From Arthrobacter agilis (GTDB lineage: Bacteria; Actinomycetota; Actinomycetes; Actinomycetales; Micrococcaceae): 64,000 nt of DNA. How positions within the stretch are numbered: position 1 is the first letter of the stretch; the number at the start of each line of letters is the position of its first letter. The position numbers were made by a program, and so were the translations under genes. The stretch spans positions 372,001 to 436,000 of the forward strand of contig NZ_VHIM01000002.1 of assembly GCF_006494655.1 (NCBI RefSeq), written 5' to 3'. Shown piece after piece: positions 1-8,728 of the stretch. The notes below the pieces were generated by a model. It was given only the letters and a program-made list of their open reading frames with translations. It was not told the origin of the DNA and did not search any database.

Positions 1-2
1 TC

Positions 3-674
3 ACCGACGGGATCGTCTCCACCCTGAACCGCACCATCAGCGTCGCCTCGTCGGCCGTCCCCGAGGACCAGCCCGATAGTGCGCAGACGGAGGAGGGCGA
101 GGGCTTCAACTTCCTGCCGCCGGGAGGATCCGGCGAACAGCAGACGCAGTCCCAGGGCTCCATCTACCTGAACGTCATCCAGACCGACGCCGCGATCAAC
201 CAGGGCAACTCCGGCGGGGCGCTCGTCGACGCCGATGGTCACATCATCGGAGTGAACGTCGCCATCGCCTCGGGAGGATCCGGCGAATCGACCGGCAACA
301 TCGGTGTCGGCTTCTCCATCCCGATCAACTACGCGGACCGTATCGCGAAGGAGATCATCGCGAACGGCGAGGCCACCCACGGATTCCTGGGCGTCAGCGT
401 GACTGCGGCCTCGGGCGACGGGGCGCAGAGTACCTCGACCTTCTCCGCGGGAGCGCTCGTGGAGTCGGTGGAACCGGGTTCCCCGGCGGAAGGCGCGTCA
501 CTCGAGGTCGGGGACGTCATCACGAAGGTGGGTACCTACACGATCACCGATCCCCAGTCCTTGACCGCTGCGGGGCGCATCCAGACCGTGGGCCAGCAGG
601 TACCCGTCGAGATCGTCCGGGGCGGGGAGACGCGCACCGTCGAGATCGAGCTCGCGCAGGCGCCGACACCGTAG
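3..674 (+). CDS. HtrA/DegP-type trypsin-like serine protease with PDZ domain (3' part)
   Basis: The gene begins before the window; 223 C-terminal residues are visible. The fragment holds the end of a trypsin-like protease domain with the catalytic serine in GNSGGAL (serine codon at 210-212), preceded by QTDAAINQ, the usual HtrA signature. A single PDZ domain follows, from roughly base 370 to 660, with the carboxylate-binding loop near GFLGV. Members of this family are membrane-anchored or exported proteases that degrade or process misfolded envelope proteins. The stretch at about 60-150 is a low-complexity acidic and glycine-rich loop. A hairpin terminator follows at 770-800. The N-terminal anchor and the His and Asp of the catalytic triad lie outside the window. 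Confidence 0.93.
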   Translation, partial: TDGIVSTLNRTISVASSAVPEDQPDSAQTEEGEGFNFLPPGGSGEQQTQSQGSIYLNVIQTDAAINQGNSGGALVDADGHIIGVNVAIASGGSGESTGNIGVGFSIPINYADRIAKEIIANGEATHGFLGVSVTAASGDGAQSTSTFSAGALVESVEPGSPAEGASLEVGDVITKVGTYTITDPQSLTAAGRIQTVGQQVPVEIVRGGETRTVEIELAQAPTP

Positions 675-769
675 CCGTCGATCGCCGTCGACCGCCCTCG
701 ATGCTCGTCGGCAGCCGCCGGTAGTCCGGTGCGCGTGGCGCAGGAGGCCGCTCGGCGGTGAAGCACCCA

Positions 770-800
770 GAAGGCGGTCCCGGGAGTCGGGACCGCCTTC
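770..800 (+). terminator. Rho-independent-type hairpin after the HtrA-like gene
   Basis: A perfect 13-bp stem (770-782 with 788-800) closes a 5-base loop GGAGT. There is no T-run behind it, which is common in high-GC actinobacteria. It lies between the protease stop codon and etfB, so it probably ends protease transcription. The rest of the gap 675-936 shows no other convincing structure. Confidence 0.7.
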
Positions 801-936
801 GCTGTGTCCGACCGCGTGGCCTGCAGGCGCGGCGGTCCGCGGGACCACGGTCCGCGATGCCCCCGGCGGCATCGCGGCGTCGGTGCGCTGTGGTTAGCTT
901 GTCGAAGGGAAGATCCCCGAACGAGGAAGGTCATCA

Positions 937-1764
937 ATGGACGAGGCCCCAGCAGCAGGACTGCGTATCGCGGTCCTGGTGAAACATGTTCCCGACGCGC
1001 AGTTCGACCGGCACATCAGCGGTGAGGACCTGACGACGGACCGGTCCGAGAGCATCCTGTCCGAGCTCGACGAGTACGCCCTGGAGGCGGCCCTGCAGCT
1101 CGTCGAGACGCACGGCGGAGCGGCGGGCGGCCATCGCATCACGGCGATCACGATGGGTCCCGCAGCGGCCGTTGCCGCGGTCAAGAAGTCCCTCCAGATC
1201 GGCGCCGACGACGGCGTCCACCTGAGCGACGGTGCCCTGGCCGGTTCGGATGCGTCGTCCACCTCCAGGGCTCTCGCAGCGCTGCTGCAGCACAGCGGCC
1301 CCTTCGACCTGATTCTCACCGGCATGGCGTCGACGGACGGCGAGACCTCACTGGTGCCGGCGCAGCTCGCGGAACGCCTGTCCCTTCCCCAGGTCACCTT
1401 CGCCGCGTCCCTCGACCTCGGCCGGGCCGGCGACGGGTGGATGCTGACGGCTCGGCGGGACAACGACACCTACGCGGAGACCATCGAAGCGCCGCTGCCG
1501 GCGCTCGTCTCGGTGACCGACCAGATCAACGACCCGCGCTACCCGAACTTCAAGGGGATCATGGCGGCGAAGAAGAAGCAGATCACAACCCTGTCCGTCG
1601 CCGATTTCGGGCTCGATGCGTCAGAGGTAGGACGCGCGGGATCCTGGACGAGCGTCGAGGCCGCCGCGCCGCGACCGCCACGCAGCCAGGGTGTCGTCAT
1701 CATGGACGAAGGCGACGCCGGTATCCGGCTGGTCGACTTCCTCGCCGGACAAAAGCTCCTCTGA
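937..1764 (+). CDS. etfB: Electron transfer flavoprotein subunit beta
   Basis: This 275-residue protein is the beta subunit of the soluble electron-transfer flavoprotein. The heterodimer takes electrons from acyl-CoA and other flavin dehydrogenases and passes them to the quinone pool through ETF dehydrogenase. The N-terminus carries the family pattern VLVKHVPDAQ, and the central part has the ATP/AMP-binding-type adenosine fold region with TGMASTDGETS. A GAGGAAGG ribosome-binding site lies 7-8 bases before the ATG. The gene is followed after 37 bases by etfA, the usual order, and the same pair occurs in mycobacteria (Rv3029c-Rv3028c). The length is slightly above the common 255-265 because of a C-terminal extension. 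Confidence 0.95.
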   Translation: MDEAPAAGLRIAVLVKHVPDAQFDRHISGEDLTTDRSESILSELDEYALEAALQLVETHGGAAGGHRITAITMGPAAAVAAVKKSLQIGADDGVHLSDGALAGSDASSTSRALAALLQHSGPFDLILTGMASTDGETSLVPAQLAERLSLPQVTFAASLDLGRAGDGWMLTARRDNDTYAETIEAPLPALVSVTDQINDPRYPNFKGIMAAKKKQITTLSVADFGLDASEVGRAGSWTSVEAAAPRPPRSQGVVIMDEGDAGIRLVDFLAGQKLL

Positions 1765-1801
1765 TCCTCTTCGCGCACCCTTCGTCCCAGGAGACCCCGA
1801 C

Positions 1802-2749
1802 ATGACCACAGTCCTCGTTTACCTCGACCACGCCGGAGCGAGCCTCGCCAAGGGTGAGCGTGAGTTGCTCTCGCTCGGCGCTTCGCTGGGAGACGTCGCG
1901 GTGGCGCTCGCCGGCGAAGCCGAGCAGACCTATCTCGACGGGATCGGCTCCTACGGCGTCGGGACCGTGTACCGTCCTGCGTCTGCCGAGGTGTCCGACG
2001 TCCTGGTCGCGGGCAAGGCGGTCTTCCTCACCGAGGCCGTTCGTGCCGCCGGTGCCGGGATCGTGCTGCTCGGGAACTCCTACGAGGCGAAGGAGATCGC
2101 CGGACGCGCGGGAGTGCGGCTGGAATCCGGTGTCATCACGGATGTCGTGGCCCTGGACGGCGATCTCACCGCCACGAAAGCCGATTTCGCCGGCTCCTAC
2201 ACGGTCGACTGCCGCGTCAGGACCGGAATTCCGATCCTGACGATCAAGCCGAACAGCGTCGAGGCAGCGGAGGCCGGAATCTCCTCCAGTCCCCGCGAGG
2301 AGCGACTCGCGGTGGACGTGCCGGTCGCGGCGGCTCGTGTCACGGGGCGCACCGAGAAGCCCGCCAGCGGCCGGCCGGAGCTGACGGAGGCCCGGGTGAT
2401 CGTGGCCGGCGGTCGTGGGGTCGACGGCGACTTCGGTCCGCTCGAAGAGCTGGCGGACGTCCTGGGCGGGGCAGTGGGGGCGTCGCGCGCCGCGACGGAT
2501 GCGGGCTGGATCGAGCATTCCGCGCAGATCGGGCAGACGGGGAAGACCGTCTCCCCGCAGCTGTACATCTCGGTCGGGATCTCCGGCGCCATCCAGCAGA
2601 AGGCCGGCATGCAGACCTCGAAGGTCATCGTCGCCATCAACAAGGACGCGGATTCACCGGTCTTCGAGATCGCTGACTTCGGAGTGGTGGGTGATCTTCG
2701 TTCGGTGCTCCCTCAGGCCACGGAGGAGATCAGGAAGCGCGGACTGTAG
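1802..2749 (+). CDS. etfA: Electron transfer flavoprotein subunit alpha
   Basis: This 315-residue protein is the FAD-binding alpha subunit and partner of EtfB. The C-terminal FAD domain is clear: [17 protein letters not shown], then the [20 protein letters not shown] segment and the [10 protein letters not shown] loop that contact the flavin. The chosen ATG has AGGAG eight bases upstream. An upstream in-frame ATG exists but would overlap etfB and add a non-homologous leader. The 37-base gap after etfB indicates one operon, and the PIG-L gene starts one base after this stop. Confidence 0.95.
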   Translation: MTTVLVYLDHAGASLAKGERELLSLGASLGDVAVALAGEAEQTYLDGIGSYGVGTVYRPASAEVSDVLVAGKAVFLTEAVRAAGAGIVLLGNSYEAKEIAGRAGVRLESGVITDVVALDGDLTATKADFAGSYTVDCRVRTGIPILTIKPNSVEAAEAGISSSPREERLAVDVPVAAARVTGRTEKPASGRPELTEARVIVAGGRGVDGDFGPLEELADVLGGAVGASRAATDAGWIEHSAQIGQTGKTVSPQLYISVGISGAIQQKAGMQTSKVIVAINKDADSPVFEIADFGVVGDLRSVLPQATEEIRKRGL

Positions 2750-2750
2750 C

Positions 2751-3503
2751 GTGGTCCCAGAACCCCTCCCGGGGGCCCCGGACCGCGTCCTGGTGTTCGC
2801 CGCCCATCCCGACGACATCGACTTCGGGGCCGCTGCGACGATCGCGGGATGGACCGCTGCCGGTGCGTCCGTCAGCTACTGCATCCTGACGGACGGCGAT
2901 GCCGGCGGCTTCTCGGACGAGGACCGGTCGGGTGTCGCGAAGCTCCGCCGGGACGAGCAGCGCGCTGCGGCAGCGATCGTCGGCGTCACCGACGTCACGT
3001 TCCTCGGGGAACCGGATGGGTACCTCGCCCCGAGCGACAACGTCATCCGGCAGATCGTCCGACGCATGCGCGAGGTCCGTCCGCAGATCGTGGTGTCGAT
3101 GCATCCGGAGCGGAGTTGGGACCGGATCCAGAAGAGCCATCCGGATCACCTGGCCTGTGGTGAGGCAGTGACGCGCGCCATCTACCCAGCGGTCGAGAAT
3201 CCTTTCGCCTACCCCGAGCTGGAGGCGGCCGGACTCCTGAGCTACCGGGTGCCCTGGCTCTGGTTCTACGGCGCACCTGCACACCAGGAGAACCGCTTCG
3301 TCGACGTGACCGGCTCGGAGGACCTGAAGGTCGCAGCGATCACGGCGCACGCGAGCCAGCATCCGGACGTCGACCGCATGCAGTCGATGGTCCGCCAGTT
3401 CCTCCAGGAGAACGGCCGCCGCGGCGGACTGGCCGAGGGGCGCAGTGCGGAGGCTTTCCACGTGGTCGGTGTCAACACCGATACGACGATCGCGGGATTC
3501 TGA
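2751..3503 (+). CDS. PIG-L family deacetylase
   Basis: This 250-residue protein belongs to the LmbE/PIG-L zinc-dependent N-deacetylases, which remove acetyl groups from GlcNAc-like substrates; MshB and Mca of the mycothiol pathway are relatives. The metal ligands are visible as HPDD near residue 20 (AAHPDDIDFG) and as SHPDH in the middle. The HPDDIDFG variant differs from the HPDDE of MshB, so it is probably not MshB itself; the substrate is unknown. The GTG start lies one base after the etfA stop, with a purine-rich GGAGATCAGGAAG segment just before it, so translation is probably coupled to etfA. Confidence 0.85.
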   Translation: MVPEPLPGAPDRVLVFAAHPDDIDFGAAATIAGWTAAGASVSYCILTDGDAGGFSDEDRSGVAKLRRDEQRAAAAIVGVTDVTFLGEPDGYLAPSDNVIRQIVRRMREVRPQIVVSMHPERSWDRIQKSHPDHLACGEAVTRAIYPAVENPFAYPELEAAGLLSYRVPWLWFYGAPAHQENRFVDVTGSEDLKVAAITAHASQHPDVDRMQSMVRQFLQENGRRGGLAEGRSAEAFHVVGVNTDTTIAGF

Positions 3504-3602
3504 GCGAAGCGACCGTCGCCTGCCTCCCGATCTCCCCGTTGGCTCCCTGGGGCGCCCAGGGAACGAGGCCCATGGGAAGAGCCAGGGCCCTGACCCGACG
3601 CG

Positions 3603-3633
3603 AACGGCCCCGACGATGATCGTCGGGGCCGTT
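3603..3633. terminator. Strong bidirectional terminator hairpin
   Basis: The 15-base arms 3603-3617 and 3619-3633 are exact inverse complements around a single base, so the folded form has about 13 bp and a small loop. It sits between the convergent PIG-L gene and anti-sigma gene and can serve both strands. Confidence 0.8.
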
Positions 3634-3661
3634 GTCAGGTGCGTCCTGCTCCCGGTGTGGC

Positions 3662-4564
3662 TCAGGCTCCCAGCGGAATCTGCGCGACGATCGGGAGTGT
3701 GGGTATCTCCGAGCCACCCTCCGGCTCGACCGTGAGCGCGATCGCGCTCGTCCCCCCGATCCCGGGGAGCTCCGTGACCTTAGATCCAGCCACGTCCTCA
3801 CCCGTCATGGTCCCTACGGAGATCGGCGCAGCACCATCCGCGGGGATACGCCACATCTGGTACACGAACCCGTCCGCAGGAGCGGGCACGCCGGTCAGGG
3901 TCACCACGGCTGCGTCTTCCTCCGTCGAGACCGCGAGATCGGCCGTCCCGCCCGCCCGCAGAGCGAGCTGCTCCGTGCGGACATCGGAGGCCTCGAGAAT
4001 CTGCTCTTCGAGCGACGTCTGCTGCAGATTCTGGGCGATCGTCACACCACCCACGGCCAGAACGACTGCTGCCGCTGCAGCAACCACCCAGCGGGCGGCA
4101 CGCGAGGACACCGAGGCCCTGGCGGATCGTCGCTGCGAGAGCTCGTCCGCTCCGACTTCCTGACCGGTCCGAAGGTCCTCGGTTTCGGTCCCGGGGTCGG
4201 GGGTGAGCGGGCTGCCGGTCGATCCGACGGACCGCAGCACAGCCGGACCACGGGTGTGATCGGATGAACCGGTCGTGGTACCGCCCGGGAGTCGATCCAT
4301 GATGCGCTCGAAGAGATCCGCAGGAGGGTCCACCTGATCGGAGGCGTACGCAGCTGTGACGGTCTCGCGGCAGGTACGGACGCGGTCCGCGAAGGTGTCC
4401 CTGATCGCCGGGGCGGCATCCTCGACGAAGGCGTCGATGGCGCGGCGCTCCTCGGCACTGATCGCGTCGAGCGCGTAAAGCTCGGCCCACTCGAGGACGT
4501 GTCCACGAGCAAGGTCGGTCTCGAGGTCAGCTGCGAATTGTCTGTTCATATCCTTGTCCTGCAT
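3662..4564 (-). CDS. RskA-type anti-sigma factor
   Basis: This protein of up to 300 residues is a membrane-anchored anti-sigma factor for the adjacent ECF sigma factor. The N-terminal cytoplasmic part has the RskA_N pattern (HVLEWAELYALDAISAEER). One transmembrane segment lies at about residues 155-177. The extracytoplasmic RskA domain ends with the typical WRIP.. and EPEGGS..PT motifs. As in other RskA proteins, no zinc HxxxCxxC motif is visible. The ATG begins one base after the sigma gene stop, implying co-translation. A second ATG five codons later has a better AGGA spacing, so the true protein may be 295 residues. The sigma factor is presumably released by regulated proteolysis. Confidence 0.9.
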   Translation of the reverse strand: MQDKDMNRQFAADLETDLARGHVLEWAELYALDAISAEERRAIDAFVEDAAPAIRDTFADRVRTCRETVTAAYASDQVDPPADLFERIMDRLPGGTTTGSSDHTRGPAVLRSVGSTGSPLTPDPGTETEDLRTGQEVGADELSQRRSARASVSSRAARWVVAAAAAVVLAVGGVTIAQNLQQTSLEEQILEASDVRTEQLALRAGGTADLAVSTEEDAAVVTLTGVPAPADGFVYQMWRIPADGAAPISVGTMTGEDVAGSKVTELPGIGGTSAIALTVEPEGGSEIPTLPIVAQIPLGA

Positions 4565-4565
4565 C

Positions 4566-5183
4566 TCAGGTCACCCCCAAACATGTCTTGAGCCGAAGTA
4601 ATCCGTCGCGGATTCTCGATTTGATGGTCGGTACGGCGACGCCCAGCTTCTCGGCCACCTCACGGTAGGTCAGCCCCCCGTAGTAGGCGAGCTTCACCGA
4701 CTCCTGCTGGGTCTCCGTCAGCGTGTCCAGGCACCTGACGACACTCTCGGCCTCGAGACGCTGCGTCACGGTGTCGACGACATCGTCGTGGTCTATGGTC
4801 TGCGTGGCCGCACCGTAGCGGGCTTCCCGGTCGGTGGCGCTCTGTTCCGACCGCACCTTGTCCACCGCCCTCCGGTGGGCCAGCGTCATGAGCCAGGCCA
4901 TGGGGCTGCCCAGGGCCGGATTGAAACGCTCGGCCGTGTTCCATACCTGGAGATAGACCTCCTGGGTGGCGTCCTCGCTGAGGTCGGGGTCGATCAGGAC
5001 CCGTCGTGCCAGGCCGTACACGCGCTTCGATGTCTGTTCGTAGAACAGAGCGAACGCGGACCGGTCCTGCCGTGCGATCCGCAGCAGCAGATCGGTGAGG
5101 CTCGGACCGGCGTTGGGATCAACGGCCGACTCGTGTGCTGCGGGTGAGGGGGGATTGACCCGGCTTACTCGTGGCGTTTCCAT
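4566..5183 (-). CDS. sigK: ECF RNA polymerase sigma factor, SigK-like
   Basis: This 205-residue group-4 sigma factor has region 2 (FYEQTSKRVYGLARR, then SEDATQEVYLQVW) and region 4 (LTETQQESVKLAYYGGLTYREVA, with the helix-turn-helix ending in TIKSRIRDGL). Together with the RskA-type partner directly downstream it is the SigK/RskA arrangement known from mycobacteria, where SigK controls envelope proteins. The ATG at 5183 was chosen because GGAG lies just upstream and homology begins there; the frame stays open further upstream but encodes no recognisable sequence. Bases 5184-5387 hold nothing else recognisable, although the promoter must be there. Confidence 0.9.
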   Translation of the reverse strand: METPRVSRVNPPSPAAHESAVDPNAGPSLTDLLLRIARQDRSAFALFYEQTSKRVYGLARRVLIDPDLSEDATQEVYLQVWNTAERFNPALGSPMAWLMTLAHRRAVDKVRSEQSATDREARYGAATQTIDHDDVVDTVTQRLEAESVVRCLDTLTETQQESVKLAYYGGLTYREVAEKLGVAVPTIKSRIRDGLLRLKTCLGVT

Positions 5184-5387
5184 AGGGCTCCAGCATAAAG
5201 CGCCGGGTGCTCCAGACCGAACAGGGTGGGGCGGTTCGTGCCGCGAAGAACGGACGCGTTCCTTCTGCACTAGCACCATCTCACCTCTCCCGCCAGTCCT
5301 GCCCGCTGCTGTCATTGAGCATTCGGAGCTGGTCGGGGCCCGGATGGCCGGGCGGTGCGCCAGGTGTACAGGGTGTTCCGGGTGGAC

Positions 5388-6218
5388 CTAGGCCGTCGGC
5401 TGGTAGGTACCGACACCGATCAGCGAGTCCGCGTTCAGCACGAAGTCCTCCCCGAGCCTCGCCAGGAAGGCCTCACGGACGCGGTGCAGCTCAGCGGGAT
5501 CGTCGGGAAGGAGGCCGCGGTAGCCGCTTCCCAGCGCGAGGGACCATGCGAGGTCGGCTTCGAGGGGCACGGCGAGTCCCAGCCGCTCGACGGTGACCTG
5601 CGTGAGGCCTCGCGCCGTCAGCCAGTCCTTCAGGCGTTCGGCCGATGCGAGGCGACCGCAGTTCTCGACGAAGACGGGTACCGCCGCGTCACCGGCGACG
5701 CGTCCGTCATCCGTGCCCACGACTGTGGCCTGCAGTGTCTCCAGGAGGATCGTGCCGAAGGGTTCGAGGGCGCCGTCGTCCCACGCGCTCAGCGCCACGC
5801 GTCCGCCGGGTCTCAGCAGGCGCAGGAGGCCGTCCATCTCCGTGTCCATGTCCAGTAGGAGGAACACTCCGTAGCAGCTGATGATGGCGTCGTAGGGCAC
5901 GTCCGGAGTCCAGTCCGCGGGATCGGTCCGGTGGAAGGAGATGCTGTCGAGGCCCAGCGCTTCCGCCTTGGCGGCTGCGAGGTCGAGCATGGACGAGGAC
6001 CGGTCGACGGCGTCCACGTGTCCGTCGGGACCGGACAGCTGAGCCGCGGGCACCGTGCCTGCTCCGGTGCCGGCGAAGAGGTCCAGGACGCGTTCACCCA
6101 CCAGGATGTCGGCGGCGGCGACCACGGCGTTGCTCACCGGGTTCCACACGGCGGGCGCGAGCCTGTCGAAGTCCTCCGCGCCGCCGTCGGGCAGGGTTGC
6201 GGCATGGCGAGCGGGCAT
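5388..6218 (-). CDS. Class I SAM-dependent methyltransferase
   Basis: This 276-residue protein has a Rossmann-type methyltransferase fold. Motif I (VLDLFAGTGAG) is at residues 44-54, the acidic residue after beta-2 is in VDAVDRSSSML, and the post-I region contains ISCYGVFLLL and LRPGGRVALS. The substrate cannot be read from sequence; the ubiquinone/menaquinone-type and general type-11 families are closest in appearance. The start is set by AGGAG seven bases before the ATG. It lies 19 bases downstream of trmL on the same strand and is probably co-transcribed with it. Confidence 0.85.
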   Translation of the reverse strand: MPARHAATLPDGGAEDFDRLAPAVWNPVSNAVVAAADILVGERVLDLFAGTGAGTVPAAQLSGPDGHVDAVDRSSSMLDLAAAKAEALGLDSISFHRTDPADWTPDVPYDAIISCYGVFLLLDMDTEMDGLLRLLRPGGRVALSAWDDGALEPFGTILLETLQATVVGTDDGRVAGDAAVPVFVENCGRLASAERLKDWLTARGLTQVTVERLGLAVPLEADLAWSLALGSGYRGLLPDDPAELHRVREAFLARLGEDFVLNADSLIGVGTYQPTA

Positions 6219-6237
6219 GGGTGCTCCTAAGCTTCGG

Positions 6238-6705
6238 TCATCGCTGCGCGCCTGCGAAGTCCTGCTGGCGCCAGGCTTCGTAGAGGACGATCGATGCGGT
6301 GTTGGCGAGGTTGAGCGAGCGGCGTGACGGGAGCATGGGCACCCGGACGCGGGCGGTGACCCTGGCATCGTGCTTGACGTCCTCGGGGAGACCGTCCGAT
6401 TCCCGGCCGAACATGAGGACGTCCGAGGGCTCGTACGCGATGTCCGTGTAGGAGGCGTCGCCGTCGGAGGTGTAGGCGAAGACGCGGCGGGGCTGGAGCG
6501 CCGCCCAGGCGTCCTCGAGGCTGCGGTGCACGTGAAGCACGGTGAGGTCGTGGTAGTCCAGGCCGGCCCGCCTCAGCTTGGAGTCCTCGAGGCTGAAACC
6601 GAGGGGTTCCACGAGGTGCAGTTCGGCGCCGGCGACGGCGGCGAGACGAATGGCCGCTCCGGTGTTGCCCGGAATCTCGGGGGTATGGAAGAGGATGCGG
6701 AACAC
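6238..6705 (-). CDS. trmL: tRNA (cytidine(34)-2'-O)-methyltransferase TrmL
   Basis: This 155-residue SPOUT-class RNA methyltransferase modifies the 2'-OH of the wobble base in leucine tRNAs. The three SPOUT motifs of the TrmL group are present: PEIPGNTGAAIRLA at residues 9-22, a central FGRESDGLP, and the C-terminal knot segment PSRRSLNLANTASIVLYE. The length matches the single-domain TrmL family. It ends 19 bases before the downstream methyltransferase and begins 9 bases after the J-domain gene, suggesting one minus-strand operon. Confidence 0.93.
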   Translation of the reverse strand: MFRILFHTPEIPGNTGAAIRLAAVAGAELHLVEPLGFSLEDSKLRRAGLDYHDLTVLHVHRSLEDAWAALQPRRVFAYTSDGDASYTDIAYEPSDVLMFGRESDGLPEDVKHDARVTARVRVPMLPSRRSLNLANTASIVLYEAWRQQDFAGAQR

Positions 6706-6714
6706 CCGTCCATC

Positions 6715-7674
6715 CTAGCTTCCGGCCGAGGCGAGCAGCCGCGCGAGAACGGGCAACTGGACGGCGTTCGGGGACGGCCCCGACGCCAGGAAGGACCGGA
6801 TGGTGCGGACGGCGGTTCCTGCATTCACCACCTGCACGAATCCGGGTGCCGTCCTGTCGAATCCCGGAGGGACGTCGATCACCGGGGCGAAGGGATTGTC
6901 GGGAGCTCCGTGGATGACCACCCACCCGGAGACGTTGACGTCAGGGAACAGTTCCTGGACAGCCCTGACCGTTGCGGGCGTGCGGTACTCGACAGGGCGG
7001 CCCTGATGCCGGAGCGACTGCCCGTCCCAGGAGAAGTTGCCCGGCGGTGCCGTGAAGGAGTCGATGACGGCCAGGCGGTAGCCGGCCAGGAGGACATGCC
7101 CCGCCTCCGTGCCGTTCCTGTCGTCGAAGTCGAGCCCGTTGACCAGCCGCGCCGCAGGGTAGGTCGGCAACAGGGTTCGCTCGAGGAGGGCCGCGGTCCG
7201 AAGTTCGCCGTCGATCCGGGCCCTGACGCCGGCGTTGAGCCTGCCGAACATACCGGGCTGCCGTGGTGAGCCGTGGACCTGCTTCCCGGCGAGGATCAGG
7301 GGCACTGCCGGGGGAGCGGACGGTGAGAAGGGTGGGAGGTAGGTCGGCGCGTTCCTGGCGGCGTCCTCGTCCTCGGCGCGCGTGCGGGCGGGCTGAGGAG
7401 CACGCGCCGGGCCGGCACCGGGGGGAGCCGTCTCCGCGCCGCGCTGGGACGGGGTGCGCCGGCGCCCGGTCTCGGCGTCGTACCGTTCCCGCAGCTGCGG
7501 ATCACCGAGGGTCTCGTACGCCACGCTCACGTCGTGGAAGCGGGCCGCGCTGCCCCCGAGGTCCGGGTGAGCGAGGCGGGCTGCACGTCGATAGGCGTTC
7601 TTGATGGCCTTCGGATCTGCTTCGGTGGGCACGCCGAGGATGTCGTAGTACGACGTCCGTGGTGCCTCTGCCAT
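6715..7674 (-). CDS. J-domain protein with a C-terminal NERD-like domain
   Basis: This 319-residue protein starts with a complete J-domain (residues about 8-68) including the HPD motif at 36-38, the part that stimulates Hsp70/DnaK ATPase. A proline- and charge-rich linker at about 70-130 follows. The C-terminal 180 residues resemble the core of nuclease-related (NERD) domains by pattern: GELRTAALLERTL, then GHVLLAGYRLAVIDS and GNFSWDGQSL. The acidic and lysine residues expected for a nuclease are not in place, so that half is probably inactive or misassigned. There is no glycine/phenylalanine region or zinc finger, so this is not a canonical DnaJ. It is the first gene of a group running on to trmL. 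The 289 bases upstream show no gene. Confidence 0.8.
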   Translation of the reverse strand: MAEAPRTSYYDILGVPTEADPKAIKNAYRRAARLAHPDLGGSAARFHDVSVAYETLGDPQLRERYDAETGRRRTPSQRGAETAPPGAGPARAPQPARTRAEDEDAARNAPTYLPPFSPSAPPAVPLILAGKQVHGSPRQPGMFGRLNAGVRARIDGELRTAALLERTLLPTYPAARLVNGLDFDDRNGTEAGHVLLAGYRLAVIDSFTAPPGNFSWDGQSLRHQGRPVEYRTPATVRAVQELFPDVNVSGWVVIHGAPDNPFAPVIDVPPGFDRTAPGFVQVVNAGTAVRTIRSFLASGPSPNAVQLPVLARLLASAGS

Positions 7675-7963
7675 CGATGAGCCTTCCTGGGATGTGCGGT
7701 GCCTCTCGGAGGCCGGCCCGGCCCCGACGGCGCCGGCCCGGTATCACCCGAGACTAGAGGTCGGGGGCGGCTGCGGACAAAAACCCGGTCGTGGCGCTTC
7801 GTGTCGGCCACCGGCGGAGGAATCGCAGCGCAGCCCGATGCAGGTTCAACGGAGCACGGGAGGCGTCGGTTCGCGCTGGTGACACGTCTCACAGCCAGTG
7901 CCCGTCGGCGCGGGTGATCTATCGAGCACCCGGGACGGGTCGGCGCGGGGCGCGCGGGCGGCG

Positions 7964-8728
7964 TCAGCTCCGACGGTACAGGGTGTAGAGCGCGGAATCC
8001 TCGGTGAGAAGGGAGACGAGGGTCAGGGGGAGGGCGTCCTCGGGGCTGTCACCGACCGCGATCCGCGGTCCGTCGCCACCGGCGAGGAGCGGGCTGATGG
8101 ACAGCGCCAGCTCGTCGACGGCCCCGGATCGCGTGAAGTCGCCCAGCACGGCCGGGCCTCCTTCGCACAGGACCTTGAGGAGCCCGCGCCGCCCGAGTTC
8201 GGCGAGGACCGCGGCTGCCTCCACGGACTCGGCGCCGCAATCGACGACGTCGGCCACGGCCGCCAGGGCTGCTCGCCTGCCGGCGTCGGCGCTGCCCGAG
8301 GTGAGGATCACCGGCCGGACGGGCGCCCTCGTGAAGAAGCCGCTGTCCGGGTCGAGGTCGAGGCTGCCGGAGATGACGGCGATTCCCGGGTGCCCGGCCA
8401 GTCCGCGGTCCGAGCGCCAGGCGCGTGCGTCGTCGTCCACCAGTTCTCCTTCGTAGCCCTCGGCGCGGATGGTGCCCGCGCCGACGAGGACGACGTCGGC
8501 GAGACGGCGCAGCACCGTGAAGATGCGCTTGTCGCCGTCGTTCCCGAGGCCGGCGGAGAATCCACCGCTCGTCGCCGCGCCGTCCGCCGCGGCCACGAAG
8601 TTGAAGCGGACGTAGGGGCGGTCCGCCGCAGGGTAGGCGTAGATGCGATGCAGGGCCCCGTCGTCCACCGCCCCCGTGCTCGACGGGGCGGTGGGATCTG
8701 CTGCGGAAGGGATGAGGGAGGTGATCAT
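7964..8728 (-). CDS. Pyrimidine reductase family protein (RibD C-terminal, DHFR-like fold)
   Basis: This 254-residue protein belongs to the RibD_C/dihydrofolate-reductase-like reductases. Family features are the N-terminal FNFVAAADGAAT strand, the LADVVLVGAGTIRAEGY segment that binds NADPH in RibD, and the late CEGGPAVLGDF glycine motif. RibD proper reduces a pyrimidine intermediate of riboflavin synthesis, but there is no deaminase domain here, so the substrate is open. The ATG overlaps the stop codon of the upstream FolP2-like gene (ATGA), so the two proteins are probably made together. Confidence 0.8.
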   Translation of the reverse strand: MITSLIPSAADPTAPSSTGAVDDGALHRIYAYPAADRPYVRFNFVAAADGAATSGGFSAGLGNDGDKRIFTVLRRLADVVLVGAGTIRAEGYEGELVDDDARAWRSDRGLAGHPGIAVISGSLDLDPDSGFFTRAPVRPVILTSGSADAGRRAALAAVADVVDCGAESVEAAAVLAELGRRGLLKVLCEGGPAVLGDFTRSGAVDELALSISPLLAGGDGPRIAVGDSPEDALPLTLVSLLTEDSALYTLYRRS

